From the NCBI RefSeq assembly GCF_001592755.1, contig NZ_LUKF01000014.1, positions 186,841 to 250,840 of the forward strand: DNA of 64,000 nt, read 5' to 3'. The stretch is from Bdellovibrio bacteriovorus. GTDB lineage: Bacteria > Bdellovibrionota > Bdellovibrionia > Bdellovibrionales > Bdellovibrionaceae. The position numbers and the translations under genes are program-made. Below are positions 1 through 7,746 of the stretch, in pieces; positions within the stretch are counted from its first letter, which is position 1; each line of letters opens with the position of its first letter. Below the pieces are notes generated by a model, which was not told where the DNA came from, searched no databases, and saw only the letters and a list, made by a program, of their open reading frames with translations.

Positions 1-2
1 TT

Positions 3-719
3 AGCTATGAAAGCTTTTCTTTTTTATCCACGGCTATTACGGAAGTTGCTCGGACTTACAAAGGCGGGCTGTCGTATATTTCAAGTGTGAAGCTGCCTCC
101 CGGAATGAAAGATGGACCGGATTTTTGGGGTTTGAATAATTTTTGGAAGTTTTATAAAAACGTCGAGCAACCTGTGTTGATCTATGCGACCGAGCAAGAC
201 CCGGCAGTTCCTTTCAATATCAATTCCCAGCGTATCCAGAATAAAGATATCAAGATTGAGAGCAAAAATATTCGTGTGGTGGATTTGCCTCAAGGCATTC
301 ATTGTTCACTGCCGATCACTTATGACTGGGGGGCTTTGACGACACTTCTGCAGTCCCAGATTCTTTCGCATTCTCCGAACTTCAAGATGACAGAAAAATC
401 TCTTTCTATCGAATTGACCGATGAAGAATGGAAGGGTTTTTTTGACAAAGGTTCTTCCGTGAAATTCACAGTGGAAGAGCCCGGTAAAAAATCAGGATTT
501 GTAACTGTCGAGCTTGAACTTGAAAATGCCGCTGGTAAAGAAAAGACAATGAATTTAAGTCTGCCGCTCTCTCAATTTGATTTCCGCTTTTTGAATAAAG
601 AACTGAGTGGTTCAGAACAAGAAATGATCGTGCGCTGGTTGAATCAAAATCTGCGCTTCACTTTGGATACAACGACAGGCAAAGCCATTCTTAAAGCTTC
701 ATGGCCGGTGGCTCAATAA
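3..719 (+). CDS. alpha/beta-hydrolase family protein, C-terminal part
   Basis: The frame is open from the left edge, so the N-terminus, including any nucleophile elbow, lies outside the window. The visible 238 residues carry what look like the last two triad positions of an alpha/beta-hydrolase: Asp in the strand-loop IYATEQDPAVPF and His in PQGIHCSLP. About 110 further residues follow the His; they are charged, have no motif I recognise, and could be a separate small beta-rich domain. A GTG at 87 could be taken for a start, but the reading frame upstream of it is uninterrupted and protein-like. Substrate cannot be told. A strong terminator follows 22 bases after the stop. Confidence 0.6.
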   Translation, partial: SYESFSFLSTAITEVARTYKGGLSYISSVKLPPGMKDGPDFWGLNNFWKFYKNVEQPVLIYATEQDPAVPFNINSQRIQNKDIKIESKNIRVVDLPQGIHCSLPITYDWGALTTLLQSQILSHSPNFKMTEKSLSIELTDEEWKGFFDKGSSVKFTVEEPGKKSGFVTVELELENAAGKEKTMNLSLPLSQFDFRFLNKELSGSEQEMIVRWLNQNLRFTLDTTTGKAILKASWPVAQ

Positions 720-740
720 TTTGAATTGAATGATTTTGAA

Positions 741-779
741 AAAAAAGGCTTTGCAGTGAATGGCAAAGCCTTTTTTATT
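741..779. terminator. bidirectional intrinsic terminator
   Basis: The stem AAGGCTTTGC / GCAAAGCCTT is flanked by A6 on one side and T6 on the other. It sits between the convergent hydrolase gene and the dadA-like gene and can serve both strands. Confidence 0.85.
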
Positions 780-782
780 TTC

Positions 783-2027
783 TTAGAAACGATTGGCGTC
801 TAAAACTTTCATATCAACAAAAGGTGTTTTTCCTTCGATAAGATCTGAAACCAAAAGACCTGTGCCGGTGCCACTTTGCAGTCCCAACATCTGGTGACCT
901 AAAGCCAACATCAGATTTGAAATCTTATCGTGATAGCCGACCAAAGGAACACCATCAGGAGTGCAAGGACGAAGACCCGCCCATAATTCTTGAACTTGAA
1001 GCTCTTCTGGTAAATGCAAGAATTCACGCGCGCCTTTTTTGATATTGTCGACGCGTTTTGGAGTGATGGAAAAATCCTGATCCACAAGTTCCAAAGTTCC
1101 GGCAATTCTCAATGAATTTTGACGAGGAGTGATCGCGATTTTTTTCTCAACCAACATCATGGGATATTGCGGTTGATTTTCCAAAGGCGGAACAATCATC
1201 GCATAACCTTTCCCACCTAAAACAGGGACGCGCAGGCGCATCATGCGCGCCATGGATTTAGACCAGCTGCCTGTCGCCATAACGACTTGTTTAGCTTTGA
1301 TTTCACCTAGCGAAGTAACGACTTTTTCAATCTTATTTCCACTGACCGGTAGATCTTGAAGCGTGCAGTTTTCTAAAATTTCTCCACCGTGCGCGCGAAT
1401 CTCTTTTGCTAGTGCTTGAACCACTTGATAGGGTTCCGCCATCGCTTCCTTTTCAAAATAAACGCCACCTAAAAGTGGTGACTTTAAAGCCGGCTCCATC
1501 TGACGAATGTCATCCGAGTTTAAAACTTTTCCGGGAACCCCTAAGTTCTTCACGTAGTTTAATTCTTCGACCGCGGCGGTAACGCCGGCTTCAGTCTTAG
1601 AAACCATCAAAAGACCTTTTTGTTGGAAAAAGATCTCGGGATATTTCTGTCCTAGTTTTTCGTATTCCGTCAGACTTTTTTGCGACAAAACGACCAAGGC
1701 ATCCACCGCGCGGCGAGCTTGTGTTTCGTTCATCGCTTTCATGAATTGGAAAAGCCAAGAGGCCAAATCCAAAGACAAAGAAGGTTTGATGTAAAGGGGA
1801 CTTGCTGGATCTAGCAACCACTTCATCGATTTTAAAAGCATTCCCGGCATCGGAAGTGGCATGGCAAAGCAAGGTGTCATCCAACCGGCATTCCCATAAG
1901 AACACCCGCGACCTACAGTGCCTTTATCGATCACTCCGACTTTGGCTCCACGACGAGATAGCTCTGCGCCGATAGAAGTTCCAATAATCCCTGCCCCTAC
2001 AATCAAAACATCGAACTCTTTTTGCAT
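783..2027 (-). CDS. dadA: D-amino-acid dehydrogenase-like FAD oxidoreductase
   Basis: This 414-aa protein fits the DadA/DAO family, which oxidises D-amino acids to 2-oxo acids with FAD and passes electrons to the respiratory chain. The N-terminal Rossmann motif GAGIIG (about 11-16) and the adjacent acidic residue bind FAD; YGNAGW near 45 and the C-terminal block LRPCTPDGVPLVG, then GHQMLGLQSGTGTG, are the usual DAO-family signatures. Length is close to that of E. coli DadA (432 aa). No Shine-Dalgarno is clear before the ATG. The AlkB-like gene ends 86 bases upstream on the same strand, so the two may be cotranscribed. Family is clear; the precise substrate (D-Ala, Gly, other) is inferred. A predator digesting peptidoglycan would release D-alanine, which would suit the enzyme. 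Confidence 0.8.
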   Translation of the reverse strand: MQKEFDVLIVGAGIIGTSIGAELSRRGAKVGVIDKGTVGRGCSYGNAGWMTPCFAMPLPMPGMLLKSMKWLLDPASPLYIKPSLSLDLASWLFQFMKAMNETQARRAVDALVVLSQKSLTEYEKLGQKYPEIFFQQKGLLMVSKTEAGVTAAVEELNYVKNLGVPGKVLNSDDIRQMEPALKSPLLGGVYFEKEAMAEPYQVVQALAKEIRAHGGEILENCTLQDLPVSGNKIEKVVTSLGEIKAKQVVMATGSWSKSMARMMRLRVPVLGGKGYAMIVPPLENQPQYPMMLVEKKIAITPRQNSLRIAGTLELVDQDFSITPKRVDNIKKGAREFLHLPEELQVQELWAGLRPCTPDGVPLVGYHDKISNLMLALGHQMLGLQSGTGTGLLVSDLIEGKTPFVDMKVLDANRF

Positions 2028-2113
2028 GGATCTTATTCAAAGATTTTTCTGAGGCAAAAGCAAGACCGGCGTCACAATTTGAAGCCGGTGACCAGAAGAG
2101 GATTAAGTTTGGT

Positions 2114-3037
2114 CTAGGTCTGAGGTTTTGCGAGTTGCTCTTTAAAGAATTCTGAGCGCTCGGAAAGCTTTTCTACGTAACCCTGCACATCCTCTTTCAC
2201 AGTCTCTGGCAGACGTTGAAACGGGACGACGTGTTCGTCAGGAACATAGCGGAAAGTGAAGTTGATTCGACGGGTTTCAAAATTTGAAATCTCATTCAAC
2301 GGAAAGAAGTGACCTTCTTTGGTATCTACGCGTTGCACACGGTGAAAAAGGTGTTTTTTAAATTTATCACCACCAAAGATCTGTAAAGAGCGGTCTTCCA
2401 ACCACTGCTGCAAGATCACATTGGATTTTGACTCGGTCCCTTTGCTGGAAACAAATTGAAAGAGGGCGCGTTCGCCAAAAGAAATAGAAGCGACAGGTCC
2501 AGGCTCGAAATCTTTGTGCTCGCCGACGCGAGCGCAGTCGATGCGTTTGCCTTCTTCAGTGATCTGATTGCCATAGTAATTGATAAGGCAGGTGTTCAGG
2601 TGCCAGCCTCGCGGAATGTCGCGCGGTTCAAAACTTTCGTGAACCAAGGCTTCAATTTTTTGCACCAGATATTCCAAAACCGGCGGGTAACCTTCAGCTT
2701 GAACGCAGCGGTTATAGATTCCTTTCGGGGGATGATAGTAGTTCAGACACGCAAACTGCCAGTTTCCAAGCCAGTAAACGGGGCGCAACAATGGCCGTTG
2801 CTTCTGGTTTTCGGGGGGAGGATTGTTCTTGGAATAGCGCATCTCCCAGATCGGATAAAGAGTCGCTAAATACTTAAGGATTTCTTCTTTTTCACGGGGA
2901 CTGATGTAGCCACTTTTATACACCAGACCTCGCGCCGGAGCCTTCTTCTCGGAAGAAGGTCGCGTTGCAGAAAAGGCACCTTTTTGCGGAGGTCGCGAAG
3001 GTCCTTTACCGAAGAATTTTCCTTTGGATTTTGTCAT
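2114..3037 (-). CDS. AlkB-like 2-oxoglutarate/Fe(II) dioxygenase
   Basis: The 307-aa product has the AlkB fold signature. HxD iron ligands lie in EHKDFE (H174, D176), the distal His probably in LFHRVQ (H232), and the 2OG-binding arginine pattern in RRINFTFR (257-263). NTCLINYYGNQ precedes the HxD as in AlkB homologues. The family removes alkyl groups from nucleic-acid bases, or sometimes from proteins. The first ~40 residues are basic and low in complexity (Lys, Pro, Ser), likely a disordered nucleic-acid-binding tail. It lies upstream of the dadA-like gene on the same strand. DNA or RNA repair is the likely role, but the substrate is not determined by sequence. Confidence 0.75.
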   Translation of the reverse strand: MTKSKGKFFGKGPSRPPQKGAFSATRPSSEKKAPARGLVYKSGYISPREKEEILKYLATLYPIWEMRYSKNNPPPENQKQRPLLRPVYWLGNWQFACLNYYHPPKGIYNRCVQAEGYPPVLEYLVQKIEALVHESFEPRDIPRGWHLNTCLINYYGNQITEEGKRIDCARVGEHKDFEPGPVASISFGERALFQFVSSKGTESKSNVILQQWLEDRSLQIFGGDKFKKHLFHRVQRVDTKEGHFFPLNEISNFETRRINFTFRYVPDEHVVPFQRLPETVKEDVQGYVEKLSERSEFFKEQLAKPQT

Positions 3038-3141
3038 GGGATGTCCATACCATAGCTAGGGGCTCATGGCCAACGGCCGAGTGATAAGAAGGTGACAGGG
3101 CCCCTGCCTTCCGTTAAAACCAAGGCCTGAAGGATGAAAAA

Positions 3142-4170
3142 ATGACAACACCTGTAAAGGCGACCGTAGGTCCGCAAGAAAAAGAACTTCTGATCAATCA
3201 ACTGCCTCTAATGAGAGGTAAAAAAATCCTCATTATCGGCGACGTCTGCGTTGATGAATACGTCCTGGGTGAAGTTCGTCGTATCAGCCCTGAAGCTCCG
3301 GTTCCGGTTTTGGAAGTAGAGCAAGAAGACGTGCGCCTGGGTATGGCGGCCAACGTCGCACAAAACGTCTGCAGCTTGGGTGGACAAGCAATGCTGGTTT
3401 CTGTTGTCGGTAACGACACGGGCGCAAACCTTCTTCGCGATCTTTGCGCTAAAAGCGGAGTGAGCTCTGAATTTCTTGTTACGGATACATCTCGTCCAAC
3501 GACACGCAAAACACGTGTGATGGCAAAACATCATCACTTGGTGCGCGTGGATTACGAAGTTCGTTCCAGCCTTTCTGCGGAAGTGGAAGCCCAGATGATC
3601 CACATGGTGGAAAAGAATGTTGAAGACGCAGATTGCGTGGTAATTGAAGATTATAAAAAAGGCGTGATCTCTCGCAACGTCATCGAAAAGGTTGTCGCGA
3701 TTTGCAAACAAAAAGGCAAACGCGTGCTCGTTGATCCACATAAAACTTCGTCGGGTCCTTTCTATCAAGGTGTGGATTTGATCAAGCCAAACTTTGATGA
3801 AGCGGTGACTCTGGCCGGAATGGATTTTGACGATCTTCGCAACAATCCGAATAAAGTTGTCGAGGTGGGTCGCGCTCTTCAAAAAATCACGGGTGCAAAA
3901 GAAGTTGTTCTGACTCGAGGAAAAGATGGAATGACGATCTTCTCTGGCGATCACATCACGGAAGTGCCAACGTATGCGCGCAAAGTTTTTGACGTGACTG
4001 GAGCAGGGGACACGGTGATTGCGGCTCTCTCTTTGGGTTTGGTGTCTGGCCTTTCGTTGGTTCAATCTTGCATGCTTGCGAACTTCGCAGCAGGTGTGGT
4101 TGTCGGCAAAGTCGGCTGCGTTCCTTGCGAGATTCCTGAGCTTAAAGAGTATATACAAACGGCTCACTGA
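3142..4170 (+). CDS. hldA: D-glycero-beta-D-manno-heptose-7-phosphate kinase (RfaE domain I)
   Basis: The 342-aa PfkB/ribokinase-family protein matches the kinase half of HldE/RfaE. It phosphorylates heptose 7-phosphate at C1 on the way to ADP-heptose for the LPS inner core. GDVCVDEYVLG near residue 32 and RISPEAPVPV are RfaE kinase hallmarks; DVTGAGDT (about 284-291) holds the catalytic Asp and anion hole. The adenylyltransferase half of HldE is absent, so the partner enzyme must be encoded elsewhere. GAAGGATG gives a fair ribosome site before the ATG. The downstream PLD-family gene starts about 50 bases after the stop. Confidence 0.9.
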   Translation: MTTPVKATVGPQEKELLINQLPLMRGKKILIIGDVCVDEYVLGEVRRISPEAPVPVLEVEQEDVRLGMAANVAQNVCSLGGQAMLVSVVGNDTGANLLRDLCAKSGVSSEFLVTDTSRPTTRKTRVMAKHHHLVRVDYEVRSSLSAEVEAQMIHMVEKNVEDADCVVIEDYKKGVISRNVIEKVVAICKQKGKRVLVDPHKTSSGPFYQGVDLIKPNFDEAVTLAGMDFDDLRNNPNKVVEVGRALQKITGAKEVVLTRGKDGMTIFSGDHITEVPTYARKVFDVTGAGDTVIAALSLGLVSGLSLVQSCMLANFAAGVVVGKVGCVPCEIPELKEYIQTAH

Positions 4171-4219
4171 GCGGTTTCAAATGACATATGGCTCTAAACT
4201 CTACAAGCAGCATAAACTG

Positions 4220-5752
4220 ATGAATATGAAACTTGTAGTTTTTGGGGCCTTTCTGTTTTTGGGCGTTTTAACAAGCTGTCAAAGCATACCCAAAGATTTC
4301 AAAGCGCCTGAATCCTATTATATAAAAAACACGGAACATACTTGGTGGGCAAAAACCCTGGCTGCCGAGATAAAAAAACATCCTGATCAATCGGGTTTTG
4401 TCCCTTTGGCCTCCGGGCCCGATGCTTTTATTGCGCGCTTGGCCTCTGTTCGTAAGGCCGAAAGAACTTTAGATATTCAGTACTATATCTGGCATGACGA
4501 TCTTGTGGGTCGCATGCTCATGCACGACGTTTTGCAAGCGGCCGACCGGGGAGTTCGGGTAAGATTATTGTTAGACGATCTGAATATTGGCCAGTACCAA
4601 GATACACTGTTGATATTGGACTCTCATCCTCTGATTGAAGTGCGAATGTTTAATCCCTTTGCCAATCGAAAGCTTCGATTTTTAGATGCCTTTCGCTTTA
4701 GCCAGGTCAATAGGCGTATGCACAACAAGGTGATGATCGCCGACAATCAAGCAGCCATTCTGGGCGGGCGCAATATCGGCAATGAATATTTCACGGCCAG
4801 CGAAGAAGAAAACTTTGGTGATTTCGATGTCTGGTGCTTTGGTCCTGTCGCCGAAGAAAGTTCTCAGTCCTTTGACCTTTATTGGAATAACAAACTAGCT
4901 GTTCCAATTCCGATATTGAACAAACGCGAACTTAAAAGCACAGAACTGGCAGAGCTTCGCCAAAATTTAGAAGGTGCGAAAGCAGAAGTGCAAAAATCCA
5001 AATATGGTCAGGATTTAGAAAATTCGCGCTTGATGAAACAGGTCCATGAACGGGACGTAAAAGCCTTTTGGGGACGCGCCAAGGTTTTTTACGATTCACC
5101 TGAAAAAGTGGAAAATGGCAAAAGTAAGTTGATGCTGAATCAGATCACGGCTCTTCCGATTCGCTCGACTAAAGAAGTTTTTATCGTTTCACCTTACTTT
5201 ATTCCGGGTAAAAAAGGTGTCGATTACTTTGCGAAGAAAAGTAAAGACGGCATCAAAGTCACAGTCGTGACAAATTCATTGGCATCGAATGACGTCAGTT
5301 TGGTATTTGCCGGATATAAGAAATATCGCAAAGGTTTGCTAAAAGGCGGCGTCGATCTTTATGAAATCAAACCTCGCGTGAATGTGAAAGCTCGCAAATC
5401 CAAAGTCGCTGGTTCTTCAGGGGCTCGCTTGGGTTTGCACGGCAAGGTTTATGTTTTTGATCGTCATGTGATGTTCGTGGGCTCGATGAATTTGGATCCT
5501 CGCTCTGTGGAGCTAAATTCAGAAATGGGAGTCCTTCTTGAAAACAAAGACTTCGCCAATCACTTCGTCAACTTAATGACCACCGAGCTTCCGGATATTG
5601 CGTATAAGGTGACCTTAGACGATGGTGATTTGCGCTGGACGACTCGTGAAGAAGAAGGTTCCGTCACCTTGAAGAAAGAACCTGAGGCCTCCTTCTGGAA
5701 AAGCTTCCAAGCCGGCGTCCTCAGTCTTTTTGTCCCGGAAAGCCTGCTCTAA
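4220..5752 (+). CDS. phospholipase D-family lipoprotein (cardiolipin synthase-like)
   Basis: Two HKD motifs define the family: HNKVMIAD near residue 168 and HGKVYVFD near 407, each followed by the usual G-S/G-G-x-N stretch (GGRNIGNEYF; GSMNLDPRS). Together they form one active site that transfers phosphatidyl groups or cleaves phospholipid. The chosen start gives MNMKLVVFGAFLFLGVLTSC, a lipoprotein signal with Cys in the lipobox, so the enzyme should sit on the periplasmic face of a membrane. An earlier in-frame ATG at 4181 is possible; neither start has a good Shine-Dalgarno. The arrangement resembles the YmdC/ClsC class of cardiolipin synthases. Action on self or prey lipids cannot be told. 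Confidence 0.8.
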   Translation: MNMKLVVFGAFLFLGVLTSCQSIPKDFKAPESYYIKNTEHTWWAKTLAAEIKKHPDQSGFVPLASGPDAFIARLASVRKAERTLDIQYYIWHDDLVGRMLMHDVLQAADRGVRVRLLLDDLNIGQYQDTLLILDSHPLIEVRMFNPFANRKLRFLDAFRFSQVNRRMHNKVMIADNQAAILGGRNIGNEYFTASEEENFGDFDVWCFGPVAEESSQSFDLYWNNKLAVPIPILNKRELKSTELAELRQNLEGAKAEVQKSKYGQDLENSRLMKQVHERDVKAFWGRAKVFYDSPEKVENGKSKLMLNQITALPIRSTKEVFIVSPYFIPGKKGVDYFAKKSKDGIKVTVVTNSLASNDVSLVFAGYKKYRKGLLKGGVDLYEIKPRVNVKARKSKVAGSSGARLGLHGKVYVFDRHVMFVGSMNLDPRSVELNSEMGVLLENKDFANHFVNLMTTELPDIAYKVTLDDGDLRWTTREEEGSVTLKKEPEASFWKSFQAGVLSLFVPESLL

Positions 5753-5781
5753 ACCAAAAAATCTCTGGCACCTTTTGGTTT
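5751..5781. terminator. AT-rich hairpin after the PLD-family gene
   Basis: A 9-bp perfect inverted repeat (AAACCAAAA / TTTTGGTTT) overlaps the stop codon. No T run follows, so termination is uncertain. The arm and loop contain AAAGGTGCC on the minus strand, a short motif seen again at 36527, 54724 and about 57102. Confidence 0.4.
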
Positions 5782-5801
5782 CTCGGTGTTAGAAGATCTG
5801 C

Positions 5802-6179
5802 ATGGAAAGAACTTACAAAGTAAATTCTCAGTTATTGCCTCAAGGATTTCCGCGCGAGTTTGATGCGCATATTTATTTTTCGAATGAGTCCTTGCAGTTT
5901 GCGACGGAGTTACGTGAAAAGGCGATAAAAGAATTTGCGGGGCGCCAGGTCTTTGTCGGACAGATGATTCCTGAAGCTATTGGTCCTCATCCGATTCCGA
6001 TGTTTGAAATCAATTTTCCGTTGTCTCTATTTACAGAAGTAGTGCTCTGGTTGATGAAAGCACGCGGGGACCTTTCGGTTTTAGTTCACGAGCTGACAGG
6101 CGATGATCTTTACGATCACACTCAAGCAGCGCTTTGGTTGGGCAAAGAAGTGCCGCTTCTTTACGAGCGCTTTAAATAA
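5802..6179 (+). CDS. DOPA 4,5-dioxygenase family protein
   Basis: The 125-aa protein shows the conserved blocks of the small DOPA 4,5-dioxygenase family: DAHIYF near the N-terminus, IGPHPIPMFEINF in the middle, and LSVLVHELTGDDLYDH near the C-terminus. The conserved His residues of these blocks would bind a metal. Full length for the family. The bacterial substrate is usually unknown; the name comes from plant and fungal betalain enzymes. The stop overlaps the end of the convergent GIY-YIG gene by 8 bases. Confidence 0.8.
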   Translation: MERTYKVNSQLLPQGFPREFDAHIYFSNESLQFATELREKAIKEFAGRQVFVGQMIPEAIGPHPIPMFEINFPLSLFTEVVLWLMKARGDLSVLVHELTGDDLYDHTQAALWLGKEVPLLYERFK

Positions 6180-7746
6180 AATCGATTTTTCGATCTTGGT
6201 TTTTGAGCTTATTGAGCTCGGTGAAAAGCACGGTCATGCGATCATAAGTATCAATCGACAGATCTTTCCACGAGCCGCGTTGTTTTATCAGCGGGGCTTC
6301 AGGTTCAACGACTTTTCCATTTTGAATTTTCAAAGTCATCGTTTCTTCAATTTGAATATGCACGTTCAAAAGCTTTGTCAGGCGTTTGGTGCGAAGATAG
6401 GTTGCCGCAGACCTGATAAAGTGGCGCTCATATTTATCGGCCAAGTCTTCGGGGGTCAGTTCAACTTCTAAGATTTCTTCTTCGCTTTCTTCGGGCGTGC
6501 TTTCGTTTGACTCGGAGGTTTCAGAAGCTTCGACTTCTTCTAGATCTTCCGTCTCTTCTTCCTCTTCGAGTTGACGATACCAATTCAAACCTACAGCTAA
6601 AATAGAACGAACCGACGTAAACGCGTCTTTGGAAAAACCATGGCGCTCGCAGAAAAGATCAAAGCCTTGTTCTAAAAGAGTGGCGTCAATCGGCTCATAG
6701 AACATGTTTTCGTTAAACGACTTATCTTGCAAAGAAGCGCTGAGCTTGAGGATCGAGTCCAAAGCCAGCGCATTTGAAAAGGGGCCAATACAATGATTTT
6801 CATCTGCTTCCGTTTGGAAGGAGGTGAAATCTCGACTGAAGAATGCTAATTCCCGTCGGCCGGTTTTTAAACTGATGTTGTATGGCGGATCCAGGCGTTT
6901 GATCTCGTCTGTTTCTAAGAGTGCCGCTTCCAGAGGACTTCCTACCGGAGTGACATGCAGATCCCAAACTTGCGTTAACATCTCTAACTTGCGAGTGTCG
7001 CGATTTTTTTGCCCGCGGAAATAGCTATTCACGCGATCATGCAAGGAGGTCGCTTTACCCACATAAAGCACTTCGCCCCAACGGCTCATCATGCGATAAA
7101 CGCCGGGCTGCTTGGGAAGACTTAAACGTTTTTCTTTTGGCAAAGGATATTCGTACTTTACCCGCGCGGCCTTCGGTGTGTCTTGAAGCCACTTTTGCAG
7201 GTCTTCGATAGAATGAATTCCTTTTTCTGACAAAGCCGCCGTTAATCCCTGCCAGATCACTTGGGTGGCCTGCACATGATTAGAAGCGCGCTTTAACTCA
7301 CCTGAAGGGCAGCCAAAATATCCTGCAAGTCCCTTGATTCCGCGCGTGGGCAGATTCGGGAACAGACGCTTTGCAATTTCGTGCGTGCACAGAATTGAAA
7401 ACGGCATTTCTTCTTGAAGCTTTTCATAAGCATCCAACAAGAAAGGTCGCTCAAATTGAGCAAAATGAATCACGGCGATGGGATTTGCGCCCAGATTTTT
7501 ATCGATAAAGCTTTTTAAGTCGGAAAAGACACTGGCAAACGGGCGAGCCGCTTCCATGTCTTTTTTGTAGATGCCCGTGATGAATTGAATACGACGAGGA
7601 ACTTCCTCGGCCTGTTCAATCAAAGAGCTTTCGATATGCTCGCTGGCGAGAGAGGCCCAGGCCATCTCAAGAATGCTTGCCGTGTCGGGTTTAGCTCCGG
7701 TTGTCTGAAGATCTAAAAATAGCACGGGTGTTTTAAGAAGACTCAT
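6172..7746 (-). CDS. exonuclease-like domain fused to GIY-YIG nuclease
   Basis: Residues 5-165 look like a DnaQ/DEDDh exonuclease fold, but key acids are changed: motif I reads FLDLQTTG (Gln for Glu), motif II HFAQFER (Glu for Asp), and motif III NHVQAT lacks the Asp, so catalysis is doubtful. Residues ~210-300 form a GIY-YIG nuclease of the UvrC type: GVYRMM, LYVGKA, LHDRVNSYF and the acidic LETDEIK are all present. A Glu/Asp-rich stretch lies near 415-455. The start at 7746 is chosen because its ATG overlaps the TGA of the upstream helicase gene (ATGA), with GGGAG at the right distance; a start at 7761 is less likely. Third gene of the set; incision at damaged DNA is a reasonable inference. 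Confidence 0.75.
   Translation of the reverse strand: MSLLKTPVLFLDLQTTGAKPDTASILEMAWASLASEHIESSLIEQAEEVPRRIQFITGIYKKDMEAARPFASVFSDLKSFIDKNLGANPIAVIHFAQFERPFLLDAYEKLQEEMPFSILCTHEIAKRLFPNLPTRGIKGLAGYFGCPSGELKRASNHVQATQVIWQGLTAALSEKGIHSIEDLQKWLQDTPKAARVKYEYPLPKEKRLSLPKQPGVYRMMSRWGEVLYVGKATSLHDRVNSYFRGQKNRDTRKLEMLTQVWDLHVTPVGSPLEAALLETDEIKRLDPPYNISLKTGRRELAFFSRDFTSFQTEADENHCIGPFSNALALDSILKLSASLQDKSFNENMFYEPIDATLLEQGFDLFCERHGFSKDAFTSVRSILAVGLNWYRQLEEEEETEDLEEVEASETSESNESTPEESEEEILEVELTPEDLADKYERHFIRSAATYLRTKRLTKLLNVHIQIEETMTLKIQNGKVVEPEAPLIKQRGSWKDLSIDTYDRMTVLFTELNKLKNQDRKIDFI

Noticed and set aside
3208-4167. 319-aa open frame antisense to the heptose kinase gene
   Set aside because: The opposite frame encodes a complete, recognisable kinase; the antisense frame has no ribosome site or family motif and is a shadow.
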